DNA of 64,000 bases from Mycobacterium sp. Z3061 (lineage in GTDB: Bacteria > Actinomycetota > Actinomycetes > Mycobacteriales > Mycobacteriaceae), in contig NZ_CP134062.1 of NCBI RefSeq assembly GCF_031583025.1, forward strand, positions 4,402,001 to 4,466,000. Direction: 5' to 3'. Shown one piece after another: positions 27,121 to 39,800 of the stretch. A model generated the notes under the pieces. The model was given only the letters and a program-made list of their open reading frames with translations, searched no databases and was not told the DNA's origin. The position numbers were made by a program, and so were the translations under genes. Numbering within the stretch: position 1 is the first letter of the stretch; each line of letters starts with the position of its first letter.

Positions 27121-28359
27121 ATGTCGGTGACCTTCCCGGTGGCCTCTTACGAGCAACCTCCTGTCAAGCGTTTGGAGGTGTTGTTCGAGGAATTGTCGGA
27201 GTTGGCGGGTCAACGCAACGCGATCGACGGGCGGATCGTCGAGATCGTCGCGGAGATGGATCGCGACGGGTTGTGTGGGTCCACCGGGGCGCGCTCGGTG
27301 GAGGCGGTGGTGGCCTGGAAGCTGGGCACCACCGCGGGCAATGCGCGCACGATCACCACGGTGGCGCGGCGGGCCCAGGAATTCCCCCGGTGTGCGGCGG
27401 GGTTGCGGCAGGGCCGGCTGTCGCTGGATCAGGTCGGGGTCATCGCCGCCCGCGCCGGCGACGGATCCGATGCCCATTACGAGCAGCTGGCCAGTGTCGC
27501 CACGGTCAGCCAGCTGCGCACCGCAATCAAGTGTGAACCGCGCCCGAAACCCGATCGGCGCCCGCCACCGGCGATCACCAAGACCAGCACCGAAGACTCC
27601 ACGTGCTGGCGCATCACCCTGCCGCACACCGAAGCGGCGAAATTCGAGGCCGCACTGGCCTCCCATCGCGAGGCCCTGATCACCCAGTGGAAACACGACC
27701 GCCCCGAGGTTGCTTCGGAGTCCGCGCCGCCGATGCCCGACACCATGGATGCGTTCCTGCGGCTGGTCGAGGCCGGTTGGGACGCCGAGGCCACCGCCCG
27801 CCCGCACGCCGCGCACACCACGGTGGTGGTGCACCTCGACGTCGACGCGCACGCCGCCGAGCTGCACCTGGGCCCGCTCCTGAGTGAGGGCGACCGCCAC
27901 TACCTGACGTGCGATGCCACGTGCGAAGTCTGGTTCGAACGCGACGGCCAGCCCATCGGCGCCGGCCGCACGACCCGCACGATCAACCGGCGGCTGCGCC
28001 GCGCGCTCGAGCACCGCCACCCCTGCTGCGCGGTGCCCGGCTGCGGGGCCACCCGCGGCCTGCACGCCCACCACATCCGGCACTGGGAACACGGCGGCCC
28101 CACCGAACTGATCAACCTGATCCTGCTGTGCCCCTATCACCACCGCCTACACCACCGAGGCGAGATCACCATCTCCGGGGACGCCGACCACCTCACCATC
28201 ACCGACCGCGACGGCGACATCCTGCTCCCCGGCTCCCTGGCCCGACCACCCACCAGCCCCCCACCCGACGTCGCCCCCTACCCCGGGCCCACCGGCGAAC
28301 GCGCCCAATGGAAGTGGTACACCCCCTTCCAACCCAAACCACCCCCCACCACCAACTAG
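27121..28359 (+). CDS. 13E12 repeat family protein, DUF222 and HNH endonuclease
   Basis: A 412-residue protein. A DUF222 domain spans about 10-280 (LSELAGQRNAIDGRIVEIVAE; AVVAWKLGTTAGNARTI). An HNH domain lies near 298-343, with CAVPGCGATRGLHAHHIRHW and CPYHHRLHH supplying zinc and catalytic histidines. This is the 13E12/REP family, which is multicopy in mycobacteria and, in M. tuberculosis, includes phage phiRv1 integration sites. The ATG at 27121 has GGAGGA about 9 nt upstream. A longer frame from 26956 has no support. The tail is proline-rich. Confidence 0.9.
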   Translation: MSVTFPVASYEQPPVKRLEVLFEELSELAGQRNAIDGRIVEIVAEMDRDGLCGSTGARSVEAVVAWKLGTTAGNARTITTVARRAQEFPRCAAGLRQGRLSLDQVGVIAARAGDGSDAHYEQLASVATVSQLRTAIKCEPRPKPDRRPPPAITKTSTEDSTCWRITLPHTEAAKFEAALASHREALITQWKHDRPEVASESAPPMPDTMDAFLRLVEAGWDAEATARPHAAHTTVVVHLDVDAHAAELHLGPLLSEGDRHYLTCDATCEVWFERDGQPIGAGRTTRTINRRLRRALEHRHPCCAVPGCGATRGLHAHHIRHWEHGGPTELINLILLCPYHHRLHHRGEITISGDADHLTITDRDGDILLPGSLARPPTSPPPDVAPYPGPTGERAQWKWYTPFQPKPPPTTN

Positions 28360-28560
28360 CTTGATTGGCGGCCGCGCGCTGGAACCCAATACAGGTCGGG
28401 GACCTGGTGCGGGCTAAGCATCACTGGCGGCGAGGTCGTCGCTGTCTAGTGCCGCTGCGTTATACGGTGTCCGCTACGATGCGTGTCCCGCTCGGCTGTT
28501 GAAATTCGCTGTGTCACAACAGAATCAATCACGCCTTACTGAACCAACGGCGTTCAGAGT

Positions 28561-28621
28561 ACGTCCGGCCGCCGCGTCCGCACGAGTAAACATCAGTACG
28601 GTGACGACGTCCGGCCGCCGC
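28561..28621. repeat. 15-bp direct repeat
   Basis: ACGTCCGGCCGCCGC occurs at 28561-28575 and again at 28607-28621, 46 bp apart start to start. It lies between the end of the 13E12 gene and the end of the PE_PGRS-glucanase gene. It may be a small duplication scar. No terminal inverted repeats or transposase gene were seen nearby. Confidence 0.45.
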
Positions 28622-28638
28622 CCGCGAGACGCGGCGGG

Positions 28639-30573
28639 CTAGTTGAGGACGAATGAAAGACGGGTGGGCGGCTGAGAGTTGGCGAGGATCAGCACCGAAC
28701 TCTGGTTGTTCACGTCGTCGAAGGGGAAGCCGTAGGCGAGGTTGTTGATGCTGTTGGCGTGGAAGAACTGGGCCCAGTTGTTCCACCGCCCTCCAGTCGG
28801 ATAGTAGGCGGCGACGTTGGCCCACTGATCCGGCGAAATCGCCACGCCGCGGTTGAACGCCGCGTTGAGTTCGGCGAGGAACGCACCCTGCTGGTCGGTG
28901 CCGACGAATGGGCCGTTGGACGCGAAAACTTGTGCCGTCGTCGGCTTTACCATCGTGTACGTCGATGCGGCTTTACCGTCCGGCGTAACGGTGTAGTGGA
29001 AGAGGCCGCTGCCGTCGATGTTTCCCGTCACCGTGTAGCCGGGGCCGTCGTAAACGAACTGGTGGGTTTGATAATTCGACCAGAAGTCGTTGATCGGTTG
29101 GTCGAGCCAGCTGACCAGGCCGCCGGGCGTGGCGGTCCGTGGGGCCAGAATCCGCAGCGGGTCGCCGGAGCCGTCGTGTAGCACCAGAGCCTGGAACTCA
29201 GCCGGGACCGAGGTCGCGTACTGCGCGAACACCTGGTCTCGCGTCAGGGTGATACCGCGGGTTCCGCTAAACCCGGTCGAGTCCTGCCCCAGCGTGTAGG
29301 AGAACGGCAACCCGAACTGGTCCACCTGCGTGGTGTTACCCCCGAAGGCGACCGCACCGTACTTGTAGGTCATCTCGTACCAGTCGTAGACCGTGTTGTA
29401 GTTCGGATCGGACGGGTTCGCGGGGTCGAGACCCGCCCAGCCCGAGTTGTCCGCGGCGATCCCGATATAGAGCGGGTTCTTCATCGACACAAAGATCCGG
29501 CCGCCCTGGAATTCCGAAGGTATGGCGAGGTTGCCTGTCTGGTCGAGGGTGAACGACATGTTGGCGTAATTCACCCCGTTGTACGTGAGATGACCAGGAG
29601 CGTTGGCCGCGCTGGAATCGATGTGGTGGGCCATGCCGTTCTGGTCGACCCACGACCACTGACCGGGCGTCGTCTGGCCGAGCAGGGTCAGGTAGATCTC
29701 GCTGTTGCTCAAACCCGTGTTGTTGATGAAAGGACCGACACGAAATCCGCCAGGGAGGCCGTTGGCTCCGTTGAGACCCGCTTGACCGGGGCTGCCCAAA
29801 AATCCGCCCGCGCCTCCGGCGCCACCAAGGCCGCCGGTGCCCCCGGGACCGCCGGCGCCGAAGTTTCCCGCGGCGTCGGCCGGGCCTCCGATCCCACCGG
29901 TGCCGCCGACTCCGCCCGCACCGCCGGTGCCGCCAGTGCCGAAGAACAGCCCGCCGTGACCGCCGACCCCGCCCGCTCCGCCAGTGCCGCCGGCGCCGCC
30001 CTGCTGTCCCGCAACGCTGGTCGTGGTGCCGGTGCTCCCAACGCCGCCGGCGCCACCGGTGCCGCCCCGACCGAACAAGCCTGCTGCACCCCCGGCACCC
30101 CCGGTTTGCCCGGCTGCCCCCGAACCGCCGTCGCCTCCGTTACCCCACAGCAGTCCGCCGGGCCCGCCGGCTTCACCGGTCCCTGCGGCTCCGTTTCGGC
30201 CGTTGCCGATCAGCGGCCGCCCCAACAAAATGTTGAAGGGCGCATTGATCACATCCAGGATGCTCTGCTCGATGGACTGCAACGACACCGCACTGGCGGC
30301 TTCCGCGGCGGCATAAGCGCCGGCTCCCGAATTGAGGGCCTGCACGAACCGCTGCTGGAAAGTCGCAATTTCCGCGCTGATCGCCTGATAAGCCTGCCCA
30401 TGTTCGCCCAGTAGGGCCGCGATCCCCGCCGAGACCTCGTCCGCACCCGCGGCCAGCAGCGTTGTAGTCGAATTCGCCGCTGCTGCATTGGCTTTCGTCA
30501 CCGACGAGCCGATCACCACCAGATCCGAGGCCGCCGTGACCACCAGCTCCGGCACCGCAGTGACAAACGCCAT
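28639..30573 (-). CDS. PE_PGRS protein with C-terminal GH64/thaumatin-like glucanase domain
   Basis: A 644-residue protein. A PE domain (1 to about 100: [20 protein letters not shown]) leads to the [10 protein letters not shown] linker near 117-125 and a short PGRS region to about 278. A non-repetitive C-terminal domain of about 360 residues follows. In it [10 protein letters not shown] (Glu400) and [17 protein letters not shown] (Asp418) match the FxEF...VDFxGLP pattern of GH64 beta-1,3-glucanases, whose catalytic Glu and Asp are 16 apart; here they are 18 apart. I chose the ATG at 30571-30573, with GGAGGTG about 5 nt upstream. It could be a surface-exposed glucan-active or glucan-binding enzyme. 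The fold assignment is by motif only. Confidence 0.8.
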   Translation of the reverse strand: MAFVTAVPELVVTAASDLVVIGSSVTKANAAAANSTTTLLAAGADEVSAGIAALLGEHGQAYQAISAEIATFQQRFVQALNSGAGAYAAAEAASAVSLQSIEQSILDVINAPFNILLGRPLIGNGRNGAAGTGEAGGPGGLLWGNGGDGGSGAAGQTGGAGGAAGLFGRGGTGGAGGVGSTGTTTSVAGQQGGAGGTGGAGGVGGHGGLFFGTGGTGGAGGVGGTGGIGGPADAAGNFGAGGPGGTGGLGGAGGAGGFLGSPGQAGLNGANGLPGGFRVGPFINNTGLSNSEIYLTLLGQTTPGQWSWVDQNGMAHHIDSSAANAPGHLTYNGVNYANMSFTLDQTGNLAIPSEFQGGRIFVSMKNPLYIGIAADNSGWAGLDPANPSDPNYNTVYDWYEMTYKYGAVAFGGNTTQVDQFGLPFSYTLGQDSTGFSGTRGITLTRDQVFAQYATSVPAEFQALVLHDGSGDPLRILAPRTATPGGLVSWLDQPINDFWSNYQTHQFVYDGPGYTVTGNIDGSGLFHYTVTPDGKAASTYTMVKPTTAQVFASNGPFVGTDQQGAFLAELNAAFNRGVAISPDQWANVAAYYPTGGRWNNWAQFFHANSINNLAYGFPFDDVNNQSSVLILANSQPPTRLSFVLN

Positions 30574-30834
30574 TCCGCACCTCCAGCAACCCAGTCGACG
30601 CAAAATCCTCGAAAGAGGATTACCGGCCAATTGCCCGTAGGTCAACACTGTCGAACACTTTGCGACAAACGCGTGACGGCACCCGCCGTGCGAAGTCTCG
30701 TCGACGGGATTGGACCTGCGGTTTTCGCGAGAGGAATCGCTATTTGTGTCTAACAGTCAGAGGGAATTATCGATCATTCCCGCGCGTGCCGGGCACCGGC
30801 ACTGGGGTACGGCCTAGAAGGCCAACCCACCATG

Positions 30835-31182
30835 TCAGCTGATCTCACGTAGGGAATCGAGGCGCTGGTTCACCCTGGCCAGCGCCTCGTCAAAGACGGC
30901 CACCTTCTCACTTCGCCGTTCGCTGGCCGGCTGGGCGGCGCCGCGCGCGCCTTCGGCCTCGACCCGGGCCGCAGCTTGGCGCCGCAACAGGCTGAAGTTC
31001 TTCTCCCGCGCGGTCCTGAGCCGGCTCTGCAGATCTTTCAGCTGCTTCTCGTCCATACGCTCCAAGGCGTCGCCATGGCTCTGGCCGATCAGCGAAGTCT
31101 CCTGCAGGGTCAGGTTCACGTGGTGGTTGCTCACGGTGGTTTCATAGCTTGAGCCGGACAGGTCCGCACGCGAATCACCCAT
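30835..31182 (-). CDS. small charged coiled-coil hypothetical protein
   Basis: A 115-residue soluble protein starting [16 protein letters not shown]. Its C-terminal two thirds is highly charged and helical ([38 protein letters not shown]), a likely coiled coil. An upstream GTG at 31200 is an alternative start; neither has a strong ribosome site. It lies 66 bp downstream of the UvrA-like gene on the same strand, so it may be co-transcribed. Function is unknown. Confidence 0.5.
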   Translation of the reverse strand: MGDSRADLSGSSYETTVSNHHVNLTLQETSLIGQSHGDALERMDEKQLKDLQSRLRTAREKNFSLLRRQAAARVEAEGARGAAQPASERRSEKVAVFDEALARVNQRLDSLREIS

Positions 31183-31248
31183 AGCACGCCGAATTGTCAC
31201 GCCGGGTGCATCTCGCGTTCATCGCGCGGTCGACATTCAGGACACTGA

Positions 31249-33795
31249 TCATCGGGAAGCATACTGCGGCAACCGTTTTGCCAAGTACGGTGCCGTCCGG
31301 CTGCCTTTCGCACGCGCAACGTCAATCGGCACGCCCGCCGCGACAATCCGGCCACCGTCGTTGCCGGCTCCTGGCCCGAGGTCGATCACCCAGTCGGCGC
31401 CCGCGACCATCCGCATGTCGTGTTCGGCCACCACCACGGTATTGCCCGCGTCGACCAGGCGGTGCAGCTGACGATCGAGCAGATCTACATCCGCGGGGTG
31501 GAGCCCCGTGGTCGGCTCGTCCAGGAGGTAAAGGGTATGCCCTCGGCGGGGTCGTTGAAGTTCGGAGGCGAGCTTGATCCGCTGCGCCTCACCGCCCGAC
31601 AGTTCGGTCGCGGGCTGCCCGAGGCGGAGATATCCCAGCCCGACCTCTTGCAACGTGGTCAGGCTCCGCGCCGCCTTCGTGACATCGGCAAGAAAGTCTG
31701 AGGCCTCATCGACGGTCATCGCGAGCACGTCGGCGATCGTGCGATCGCGGTATCGCACCTCGAGTGTCTCGTCGGAATAACGCGCTCCTTGACACGCCGG
31801 GCAGGTGGCGTATGTACCTGGCAGAAACAATAATTCGACGGAGACAAAGCCCTCCCCCTGACAGGTGGGGCATCGGCCTTCGGACACGTTGAAGGAGAAC
31901 CTGCCCGCTGTCCAGCCGCGGCGACGGGCCTTCGATGTGGCGGCGAATTCCTGGCGCACGGCGTCGAACAAGCCGGTGTAGGTCGCCAGTGTCGAACGCG
32001 GAGTGCGTCCGATCGGACGCTGGTCTACCGATACCAGCCGTTTGATCTCCCCGACACCTTCTACCGCTACCCCGACGCTCGCGTCGTGATCGAGATCGAC
32101 GATCTCGCTTTCGGTTTCGTCGTCACCGGATGCGGCCGGCTCGCCAGCTCGTCCCGTGCCGAGGTGGCTGTGCACAACGTCGCCGAGGACCTTCACGACA
32201 AGGGTCGACTTGCCCGAGCCGGACACTCCGGTGACCGCGGAATACACACCGAGTGGCAGGTCCACGTCGAGGTCTCGCAGATTATGGAAGGAGATCCCGC
32301 GTAGCCGCAGCTGCCCGGACGGCGTCCGGGGTTGGCGCGGCGGCGGACTGCCCTCCTCGAAAAGGTAGCTGCGAGTTACCGATTCCTCGATGTCGGCGAG
32401 ACCGGGCACCGGTCCGCTGTAAAGCACATTCCCGCCGAGCTCCCCCGCCCCGGGTCCGACGTCGACGATCCAATCGGCACGGCGCACCACGTCCATGTCG
32501 TGCTCGACCACGAACAGCGAATTGCCGGCCAGCCGTAGGCGATCAAGAACGTCCAGCAGCGGTTCGGCATCCGCGGGGTGCAATCCAGCCGACGGCTCGT
32601 CGAGCACGTACAACACCCCGAACAAGCCGGCGCGCAGTTGAGTGGCCAGCCGCAGCCGCTGCAGTTCGCCGGGCGACACTGTCGGAGTGCGGCGACTGAG
32701 CGTGAGATAGCCGAGGCCGAGATCGACGAGCACCTGCAGGCGTGCGACCAGGTCGGCGGCGATCCTGGTCGCCACTTCCGTCAACTCACCGGACTCCGTT
32801 GACTCGTACGCCGTCGCGGCATCGGTCCGAGAAGCCGTGGGGCGCAACGTGTCAGCAAGCTCGGCTAACGGCATTCCCGCATAGTCAGCGATAGTGCGCC
32901 CGGCGAATGTGACCTTCAGCGCTTCCGGTCGCAGCCCGGAACCGTCACATACCGGGCAGTCGACGGTGTCGACGAATTGCAGCACGCGGCGGCGCATCAT
33001 CGCGCTGTGGGAGTTGGCCAACGTATGGCGCACGTGACGTTCGGCGCTGGAGAACGTCCCGTTGTAGTAGTAATCGGCCTGCACAGGATGCCGGCTCGGA
33101 TCGATTTCGACGGTAGGTTGCTCATCGGTGAAAAGAATCCAATTACGTTGACGCTTGGGCAGTTTCCGCCATGGCTTGTCGATGTCGTATCCCAGCGTGA
33201 CCAGTATGTCGCGTAGGTTCTGGCCCTGCCACGCGCCCGGCCATGCGGCGACGGCGCCGTCGCGGATGGTCAGAGAGGGGTCCGGTACCAGTGTCTGTTC
33301 GGTCACCCGGTGGATTCGTCCCAATCCGTGGCATTCGGGGCACGCCCCGACCGCGGTGTTCGGGGAGAACGCATCGGAGTCCAGTCGTTCCGTGGCCCCA
33401 GGCGGGTACGTTCCGGCGCGGGAGAACAACATCCTCAGCAGGTTGGACAGGGTAGTGACAGTGCCGACCGTCGACCGCGACGTCGCCGAACCGCGGCGCT
33501 GCTGCAAGGCGACGGCGGGCGGCAGACCAGTGATGTCATCGACCTTCGGTGCGCCGGCCGGCAGTAGCAGGCGGCGGGCGTAGGGGGCAACCGATTCGAA
33601 GTAGCGGCGCTGGGCCTCGGCGTAGATGGTCCCGAAGGCCAACGACGATTTGCCGGATCCGGAGATGCCGGTGAACACGACCAGCGCGTCACGGGGCGCT
33701 ACGACGTCGACACCTCGCAGATTGTGCACCCATGTCCGGTAGACCCGCACACAAGAGTCGAGTTCGTCGTCGCGTCGGTGGAATGTTCCTGTCAT
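31249..33795 (-). CDS. UvrA-like ABC ATPase (UvrA2 type)
   Basis: An 848-residue protein with two ABC ATPase halves. The first Walker [14 protein letters not shown] is near 43-55; zinc-finger cysteines occur in CPECHGLG and CPVCDGSG. The second Walker A is [16 protein letters not shown], the second zinc module CPTCQGEG...CPACQG, and the signature [16 protein letters not shown] precedes [11 protein letters not shown]. It is shorter than canonical UvrA (about 940-970), as in class II UvrA paralogues that lack the UvrB-interaction insertion. Such proteins bind DNA or protect against DNA-binding drugs. No uvrB or uvrC is nearby. The ATG is at 33793-33795. Confidence 0.88.
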   Translation of the reverse strand: MTGTFHRRDDELDSCVRVYRTWVHNLRGVDVVAPRDALVVFTGISGSGKSSLAFGTIYAEAQRRYFESVAPYARRLLLPAGAPKVDDITGLPPAVALQQRRGSATSRSTVGTVTTLSNLLRMLFSRAGTYPPGATERLDSDAFSPNTAVGACPECHGLGRIHRVTEQTLVPDPSLTIRDGAVAAWPGAWQGQNLRDILVTLGYDIDKPWRKLPKRQRNWILFTDEQPTVEIDPSRHPVQADYYYNGTFSSAERHVRHTLANSHSAMMRRRVLQFVDTVDCPVCDGSGLRPEALKVTFAGRTIADYAGMPLAELADTLRPTASRTDAATAYESTESGELTEVATRIAADLVARLQVLVDLGLGYLTLSRRTPTVSPGELQRLRLATQLRAGLFGVLYVLDEPSAGLHPADAEPLLDVLDRLRLAGNSLFVVEHDMDVVRRADWIVDVGPGAGELGGNVLYSGPVPGLADIEESVTRSYLFEEGSPPPRQPRTPSGQLRLRGISFHNLRDLDVDLPLGVYSAVTGVSGSGKSTLVVKVLGDVVHSHLGTGRAGEPAASGDDETESEIVDLDHDASVGVAVEGVGEIKRLVSVDQRPIGRTPRSTLATYTGLFDAVRQEFAATSKARRRGWTAGRFSFNVSEGRCPTCQGEGFVSVELLFLPGTYATCPACQGARYSDETLEVRYRDRTIADVLAMTVDEASDFLADVTKAARSLTTLQEVGLGYLRLGQPATELSGGEAQRIKLASELQRPRRGHTLYLLDEPTTGLHPADVDLLDRQLHRLVDAGNTVVVAEHDMRMVAGADWVIDLGPGAGNDGGRIVAAGVPIDVARAKGSRTAPYLAKRLPQYASR

Positions 33796-33874
33796 CGTGC
33801 CCAGACGGATACCCGCACTTCAGCCGCGCAAGCGTGATGTAGGCCCGGTCACCGCCGTCCGGGGCCGGATACCG

Positions 33875-36800
33875 CTATTGACTGAGCAGGCCGGACAGTT
33901 GGGCGCCGAAGTTGCCGATGCCGGAGACGAAGGCCTGCGTGGCGAGGTTCAGGGAACTGGTGTTGAACAGGCCGGACACCGTGTTGCCGAGGTTTGCCCA
34001 ACCCGACTCGAGCGCGCCGAAGTTCTGGATGCCCGATATGTCGATGCCACCTGCGTTGAACAAGCCCGACGTCTGGGCGAAGCGGTTCGCGAAGCCGGAC
34101 ACGGCGCCAGAGGCGGTGTTGAAGAAGCCGGATGCGCCGTTGCCGGAATTGAAGAAGCCCGACGACGGACCGGGACCCGTGTTGAAGAAGCCGGGGCCGG
34201 ACTGGAAGCCGGAGCCGATTGTGAAGGGCCCCAGAACACCGGTGCCGGCGAGATTGGTGACGTTGGTGAACAGGTAATCGATCGGGGTTTGCGGTTGAAC
34301 GGTGTTGATGTTGAAGGTGACGGGCCCAATGTTGCTGTCGGAGTCCGTGATTCGAATCCCAAGAATCGTGCTGGCCTGAATGTGGATCGGGATCGAATAC
34401 GTGAACGCGCCCGCCGTGACGGCATCGATAACACCCGTGATCGGTATCTGGATGTTGAGCGGCACGTCGTAGTGGTAGGGGATTTCCGGGATTGTGTAGG
34501 AGAAGTTGGCGCCGAAGAGGCCCTGGTAGTCGCCCCGCCACAAGAAGCCGTTGCTGTAGCTGCCCGAGATGAATGCTCCCGTGTCGACATTGCCGGAGTT
34601 GGCGATGCCGGTGTTGGAATTGCCGGTGTTGAGCCAGCCGGTGTTGTAGTCGCCGGCATTGAAGTCGCCGGTGTTGTAGCTGCCCGGGTTGAAGCTGCCC
34701 GTGTTGGTGTTGCCGACGTTGTACAAGCCGGTGTTGTAGTTGCCCGCGTTGCCGATGCCGGTGTTGACCAGCCCGGAGTTGAAGAACCCGGTGTTGGTGC
34801 TGCCGGTGTTGCCGATGCCGGTGTTGAAGCTGCCGGAGTTGCCGAGGCCCCAGTTGCCGTTGCCCGAGTTGAAGAACCCGACGTTGTTGGTGCCCGAGTT
34901 GAACAGCCCGATGTTGCCACTGCCCGAGTTCAAGCCACCGAAACCGGACTGGTTGTTGCCGGTGAGCCCGATACCGATGTTGCCGCTACCGGTGTTGCCG
35001 AAGCCGATGTTGCCGTCGCCGAAGTTGCCGAAGCCGAAGTTGTTACTGCCGGTGTTGCCGAACCCGATGTTGTTCAAGGCCGCGGTCAATCCCGGTCCGG
35101 CGTTGCCGAAGCCGATGTTGAAGCTGCCGATGTTGCCGCTGCCGAAGTTCTGGCTGCCGATGTTGCCGCCGCCGAAGTTGCTGCCGCCGACGTTGCCGTT
35201 ACCCAGGTTGTAGCTGCCGAGGTTGCCGCTACCGAAGTTGAAGTCGCCGATGTTCGCGTTGCCGATGTTGAGCGAACCGAGATTGCCCAGGCCGAGACTG
35301 AAGGAGGTCTTTCCGGTGGCGGCGTTCTGGAACAACCCGGACAAGTCGGTGCCGACGTTGCTGAAACCCGACAGATAGGCCGGCACGTTCATCGGGCTCA
35401 ATCCGGTGTTGAACAGACCCGAGATGCTGTTCCCGAGATTGGCTACGCCGGATTGCAGCGAACCGTAGTTTTGGATGCCCGAGTTGCCAAGGAGTCCGGT
35501 CGCGTAGTTCAACAAACCCGAGCTGCCGCCGCCGAAGTTGCCGAAGCCCGATATGGAGCCGATGCCGGAGTTGAAGAAGCCGGAGGACGGACTCGACGTG
35601 AAGTTGAAGAAGCCCGGTGATGCCGGGATGTCGATGATCGGAATTCTGATCGGACCGACTCCCGCGTTGCCCACCACGGCGAGGATGGTCGAGTTATCCA
35701 GGGCGCCGATGTTGAACGAGATCGTGTTGATCGGGGGTTGGCTGCCGAAGTCGACCGTGATGGGTGTCGTCAAGGGGGCGTTGGCGGGGCCGCCGTGCAC
35801 GGTGATGGGGCCGATGGTGATGTTGAAATTGGCTGCGTCGATGCCGATGACTTCGGCGGTGCCGCTGATGTAGATCTGCGGAATGTTGATGGCGGACATA
35901 TTCACGCTGGTGATGGTGGCGGTGACCGGGATATTGATCGGCGCGCGAACGTCGAAGTTGATGGGGATTTCGTCGACCGTGATGGAGTAGCCGCCGGTCA
36001 GGACGCCCCGGTAGTCGCCCCGCCACAACAGGCCGTTGTTGTAGCTGCCGGTGTTGAAGAAGCCGGTGTCGACCTTGCCCGAGTTGCCCAGGCCGGTGTT
36101 GTAGTCGCCGGTGTTGAACCAACCGGTGTTGTAGCTGCCGGGGTTGAAGTCGCCGGTGTTGGTGTTGCCGATGTTGTAGCTGCCGGTGTTGTAGTGGCCC
36201 GCGTTGCCGATTCCGGTGTTGACCAGTCCGGTGTTGAAGAGGCCCGTGTTGGTGCTGCCGGTGTTGCCGATACCGGTGTTGTAGCTGCCGGAGTTGCCGA
36301 TGCCGAAGTTGCCGTTGCCCGAGTTGAAGAAGCCGACGTTGTTGGTGCCCGAGTTGAACAGTCCGATGTTGCCGCTGCCGGAGTTCAAGGCGCCGAAGCC
36401 GAACTGGTTGTTGCCGCTGAGCCCGATACCGATGTTGCCGCTGCCGGTGTTGCCGAAGCCGATGTTGCCGTCACCGAAGTTGCCGAAGCCGAAGTTGTTG
36501 CTGCCGGTGTTGCCGAACCCGATGTTGTTCAGCGCCGCGGTCAACCCGGGGCCGCTGTTGCCGAACCCGATGTTGAAGCTGCCGATGTTCCCGCTGCCGA
36601 AGTTCTGGCTGCCGACATTGCCGCTGCCGATGTTGAGGCTGCCCAGGTTTCCGTTGCCCAGGTTGAAGTCGCCGATGTTTCCGCCGCCCAGGCTGAACTG
36701 CCCGATGTCGCCCAGACCGAAATTCCAGGTCGACCCGGTCGGGCCGTTGCGGAACAAGCCCGCAAGGTCTGTGCCGTGGTTGGACAGGCCCGAGAGATTG

Positions 36801-39800
36801 GCCGGCGTCGTGAACAGGTTCGTGGCGGAGCTGGTGTTGAACAGACCCGACACGGTGTTGCCCAAGTTGGAGAAGCCCGACACCAGGGTGCCGACATTGT
36901 TGTAGCCCGAGCTGCCCAGGGCTTGCCAGTTGAACAGGCCGGACGTATTGGCGGCGAGGTTCCCGAAGCCGGATACGCCACCGGCGCCGCTGTTGAAGAA
37001 GCCCGACGACGGGGTGGTGCTGGAATTTCCGAAGCCGGGAGCCGCCGGGATGTGGATGAGCGGGACACGGATGGGGCCGGCGGTGCTGTGGATGGAGATG
37101 TTGACCGCCGTTGAACCGTCCGGGTTCCCGATGTTTCCGGTGATCGTGGGCAGGGTGCCCGTGATCGACGGGATCTGAATGGAGCTGACGGTGGCGTTGA
37201 CGTTCGACCACAAGGGGCCCGAGAAAGTGAGGTTGATCGGCGCCAGACTGAAGCCGTAAACCCGCAGGGTGCCGAGGTTGACGTCAAGCGGGATATTGAG
37301 GGGAATGCTGACGTCGAGGTTGACGGCGGGGAATTCCGGGACGGTGAGGGTGTAGTCGAAGCCGACCAACCCCTGGTAGTCATCGCGCCAGATGAAGCCG
37401 TTGTTGTAGCTGCCGGCGTTGAAGCCGCCGGTGTTGACGTTGCCCGAGTTCCCCACCCCGGTGTTGATGTTGCCGGTGTTGAAACTGCCGGTGTTGTAGC
37501 TGCCCGGGTTGAAACTGCCGGTGTTGGTGTTGCCCGTGTTGTAGCTGCCGGTGTTGTAACTGCCCGCGTTGGCGATGCCGGTGTTGACGCTGCCGGTGTT
37601 GAAGAAGCCGGCGTTGGAACTGCCGGCGTTGCCAAAGCCGGTGTTGTGACTGCCGGAGTTGCCGATGCCGAAGTTTCCGGTGCCGGAGTTGAAGAAGCCG
37701 ACGTTGTCGGTGCCCGAGTTGAACAGGCCGATGTTGCCGCTGCCGGAGTTCCAGTTTCCGAAGCCGGACTGGTTGTTGCCGCTGAGCCCGATGCCGATGT
37801 TTCCGCTGCCGGTGTTGCCGAAGCCGATATTGCCGTCACCGGTGTTGCCGAACCCGAAGTTGTTGCTGCCGATGTTGCCGAACCCGATGTTGTTCAGGGC
37901 GGCCGTCAAGCCCGGGCCACTGTTGCCGAAGCCGATGTTGAAGCTGCCGATGTTCCCGCTGCCGAAGTTCTGGCTGCCGATATTCCCGCTGCCGAAGTTC
38001 TGGCTGCCGATGTTGCCGTTGCCCAGGTTGAAATCGCCGATGTTCCCGCTGCCCAGGTTCGACTGGCCGATGTCGGCAAGGCCCAGATTGAACAGCGACC
38101 CGTTCGCGCTGCTGCGCAGAATGCCCGCAAGGTTGGTGCCGATGTTGCTGATCCCGGAGAGATTGGCCGGTGTCGTGAACGGATTGACGGCGGAACTGGT
38201 GTTGAAGAGACCCGAGACGGTATTGCCCAGGTTCGACACGCCCGACATCAGTTCGCCGAAGCCTTTGTAGCCCGAGATTCCCGACATGCCGGACGCCAGG
38301 TTGAAGAAGCCGGATGCGTTGCCGCCGACGTTCATGAAGCCGGAGGAGCGGCCACTCCCGGAGTTGAAGAAGCCCGAGGACGGGCTCGTGGTGGAGTTTC
38401 CGAAGCCCGGCATCGGCGGGATGTTGACGCCGGTGAAGGCGATGGGCAGCAGCCCACCGTTGCCGGTGATGTCGATCAGTGGTCCGGTCGACCCCACCGG
38501 CGTGCCGATGTTGATCCCGATGAAGGGCAGACCGATCGTCAGATTCGGGAAAGAGATCGAGGTGAGGCCGAGGTTCGCGTCACCCAGGATGGTGGACGCG
38601 TCAACGGTCAAGGACGGGATGGTGAAACTGTTGATCGTGATGGTCGGGAGTACGGCGCCGATCGGTACCGACAGGTAGACCGGCACGTCGAACTTAATGG
38701 GAATGGCGCCGTCGGGGATGATCGTGGTCGCGTTGAAGTCGATCAGCCCTTGATAGTCGGCCCGCCAGCCGATGCCGTTGTTGTAGCTGCCGGTGTTGAA
38801 GGCACCGGTGTTGACGTCGCCCGAGTTGCCCAGGCCGGTGTTGTAGTCGCCGGTGTTGTAGCTGCCGGTGTTGTAGTTACCGGGGTTGAAGTTTCCGGTG
38901 TTGGTGTTGCCGATGTTGTAACTGCCGGTGTTGTAGTGGCCGGCGTTGCCGATCCCGGTATTGACCAGCCCGGTGTTGAACAGGCCGGTGTTGGTGCTGC
39001 CGGTGTTGCCGATACCGGTGTTGTAGCTGCCGGAGTTGCCGATGCCCCAGTTGCCGGTGCCGGAGTTGAAGAAGCCGACGTTGTCGGTGCCCGAGTTGAA
39101 CAGGCCGACATTGCCGCTGCCGGAGTTCCAGTTCCCGAAGCCCTGCAGGTTGTTGCCGCTGAGCCCGATACCGATGTTGCCGCTACCGGTGTTGCCGAAG
39201 CCGATGTTGCCGTCACCGAAGTTGCCGAAGCCGAAGTTGTTGCTGCCGGTGTTGCCGAACCCGATGTTGTTCAGCGCCGCCGTCAACCCGGGCCCGCTGT
39301 TGCCGAACCCGATGTTGAAGCTGCCGATGTTCCCGCTGCCGAAGTTCTGGCTGCCGAGGTTCCCGCTGCCGAAGTTCTGGCTGCCGAGGTTTCCGAGGCC
39401 GATATTGAGGTCCCCGACGTTCCCCAGGCCGATGTTGAGTCCGCCTACGTCTCCGAGGCCCAGGTTGAAGTTCGTGCTGCCGGCGATGGTGCCGTCGAAG
39501 GTGTTGCGGAAAAGGCCCGCCAGGTTGCTGCCGGCGTTGGAGATGCCGGAGATCTGAGCCGGCGTCGCCAAGTTCAGTGCACTGGTGTTGAACAAACCCG
39601 AGACGGTGTTGCCGAAGTTTTCGATGCCCGACTGCAGGGAGCCGTAATTCATGAAGCCCGAGTTTCCGAAAATCCCGGCCGAGACATTCTGGAAACCAGA
39701 GTTGTTGACGCCGAAGTTTCCGAACCCCGAATTGCCGCCGATTCCGCCGTTGAAGAATCCGGAGGAGGGGCCGATGCTGGAATTGAAGAAGCCTGGGGCA

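Noticed and set aside
33797..35620. Plus-strand Val/Ala/Glu-rich frame opposite the PPE_MPTR gene
   Set aside because: Repetitive antisense of NxGxGN repeats; the minus frame has a PPE domain and a ribosome site.
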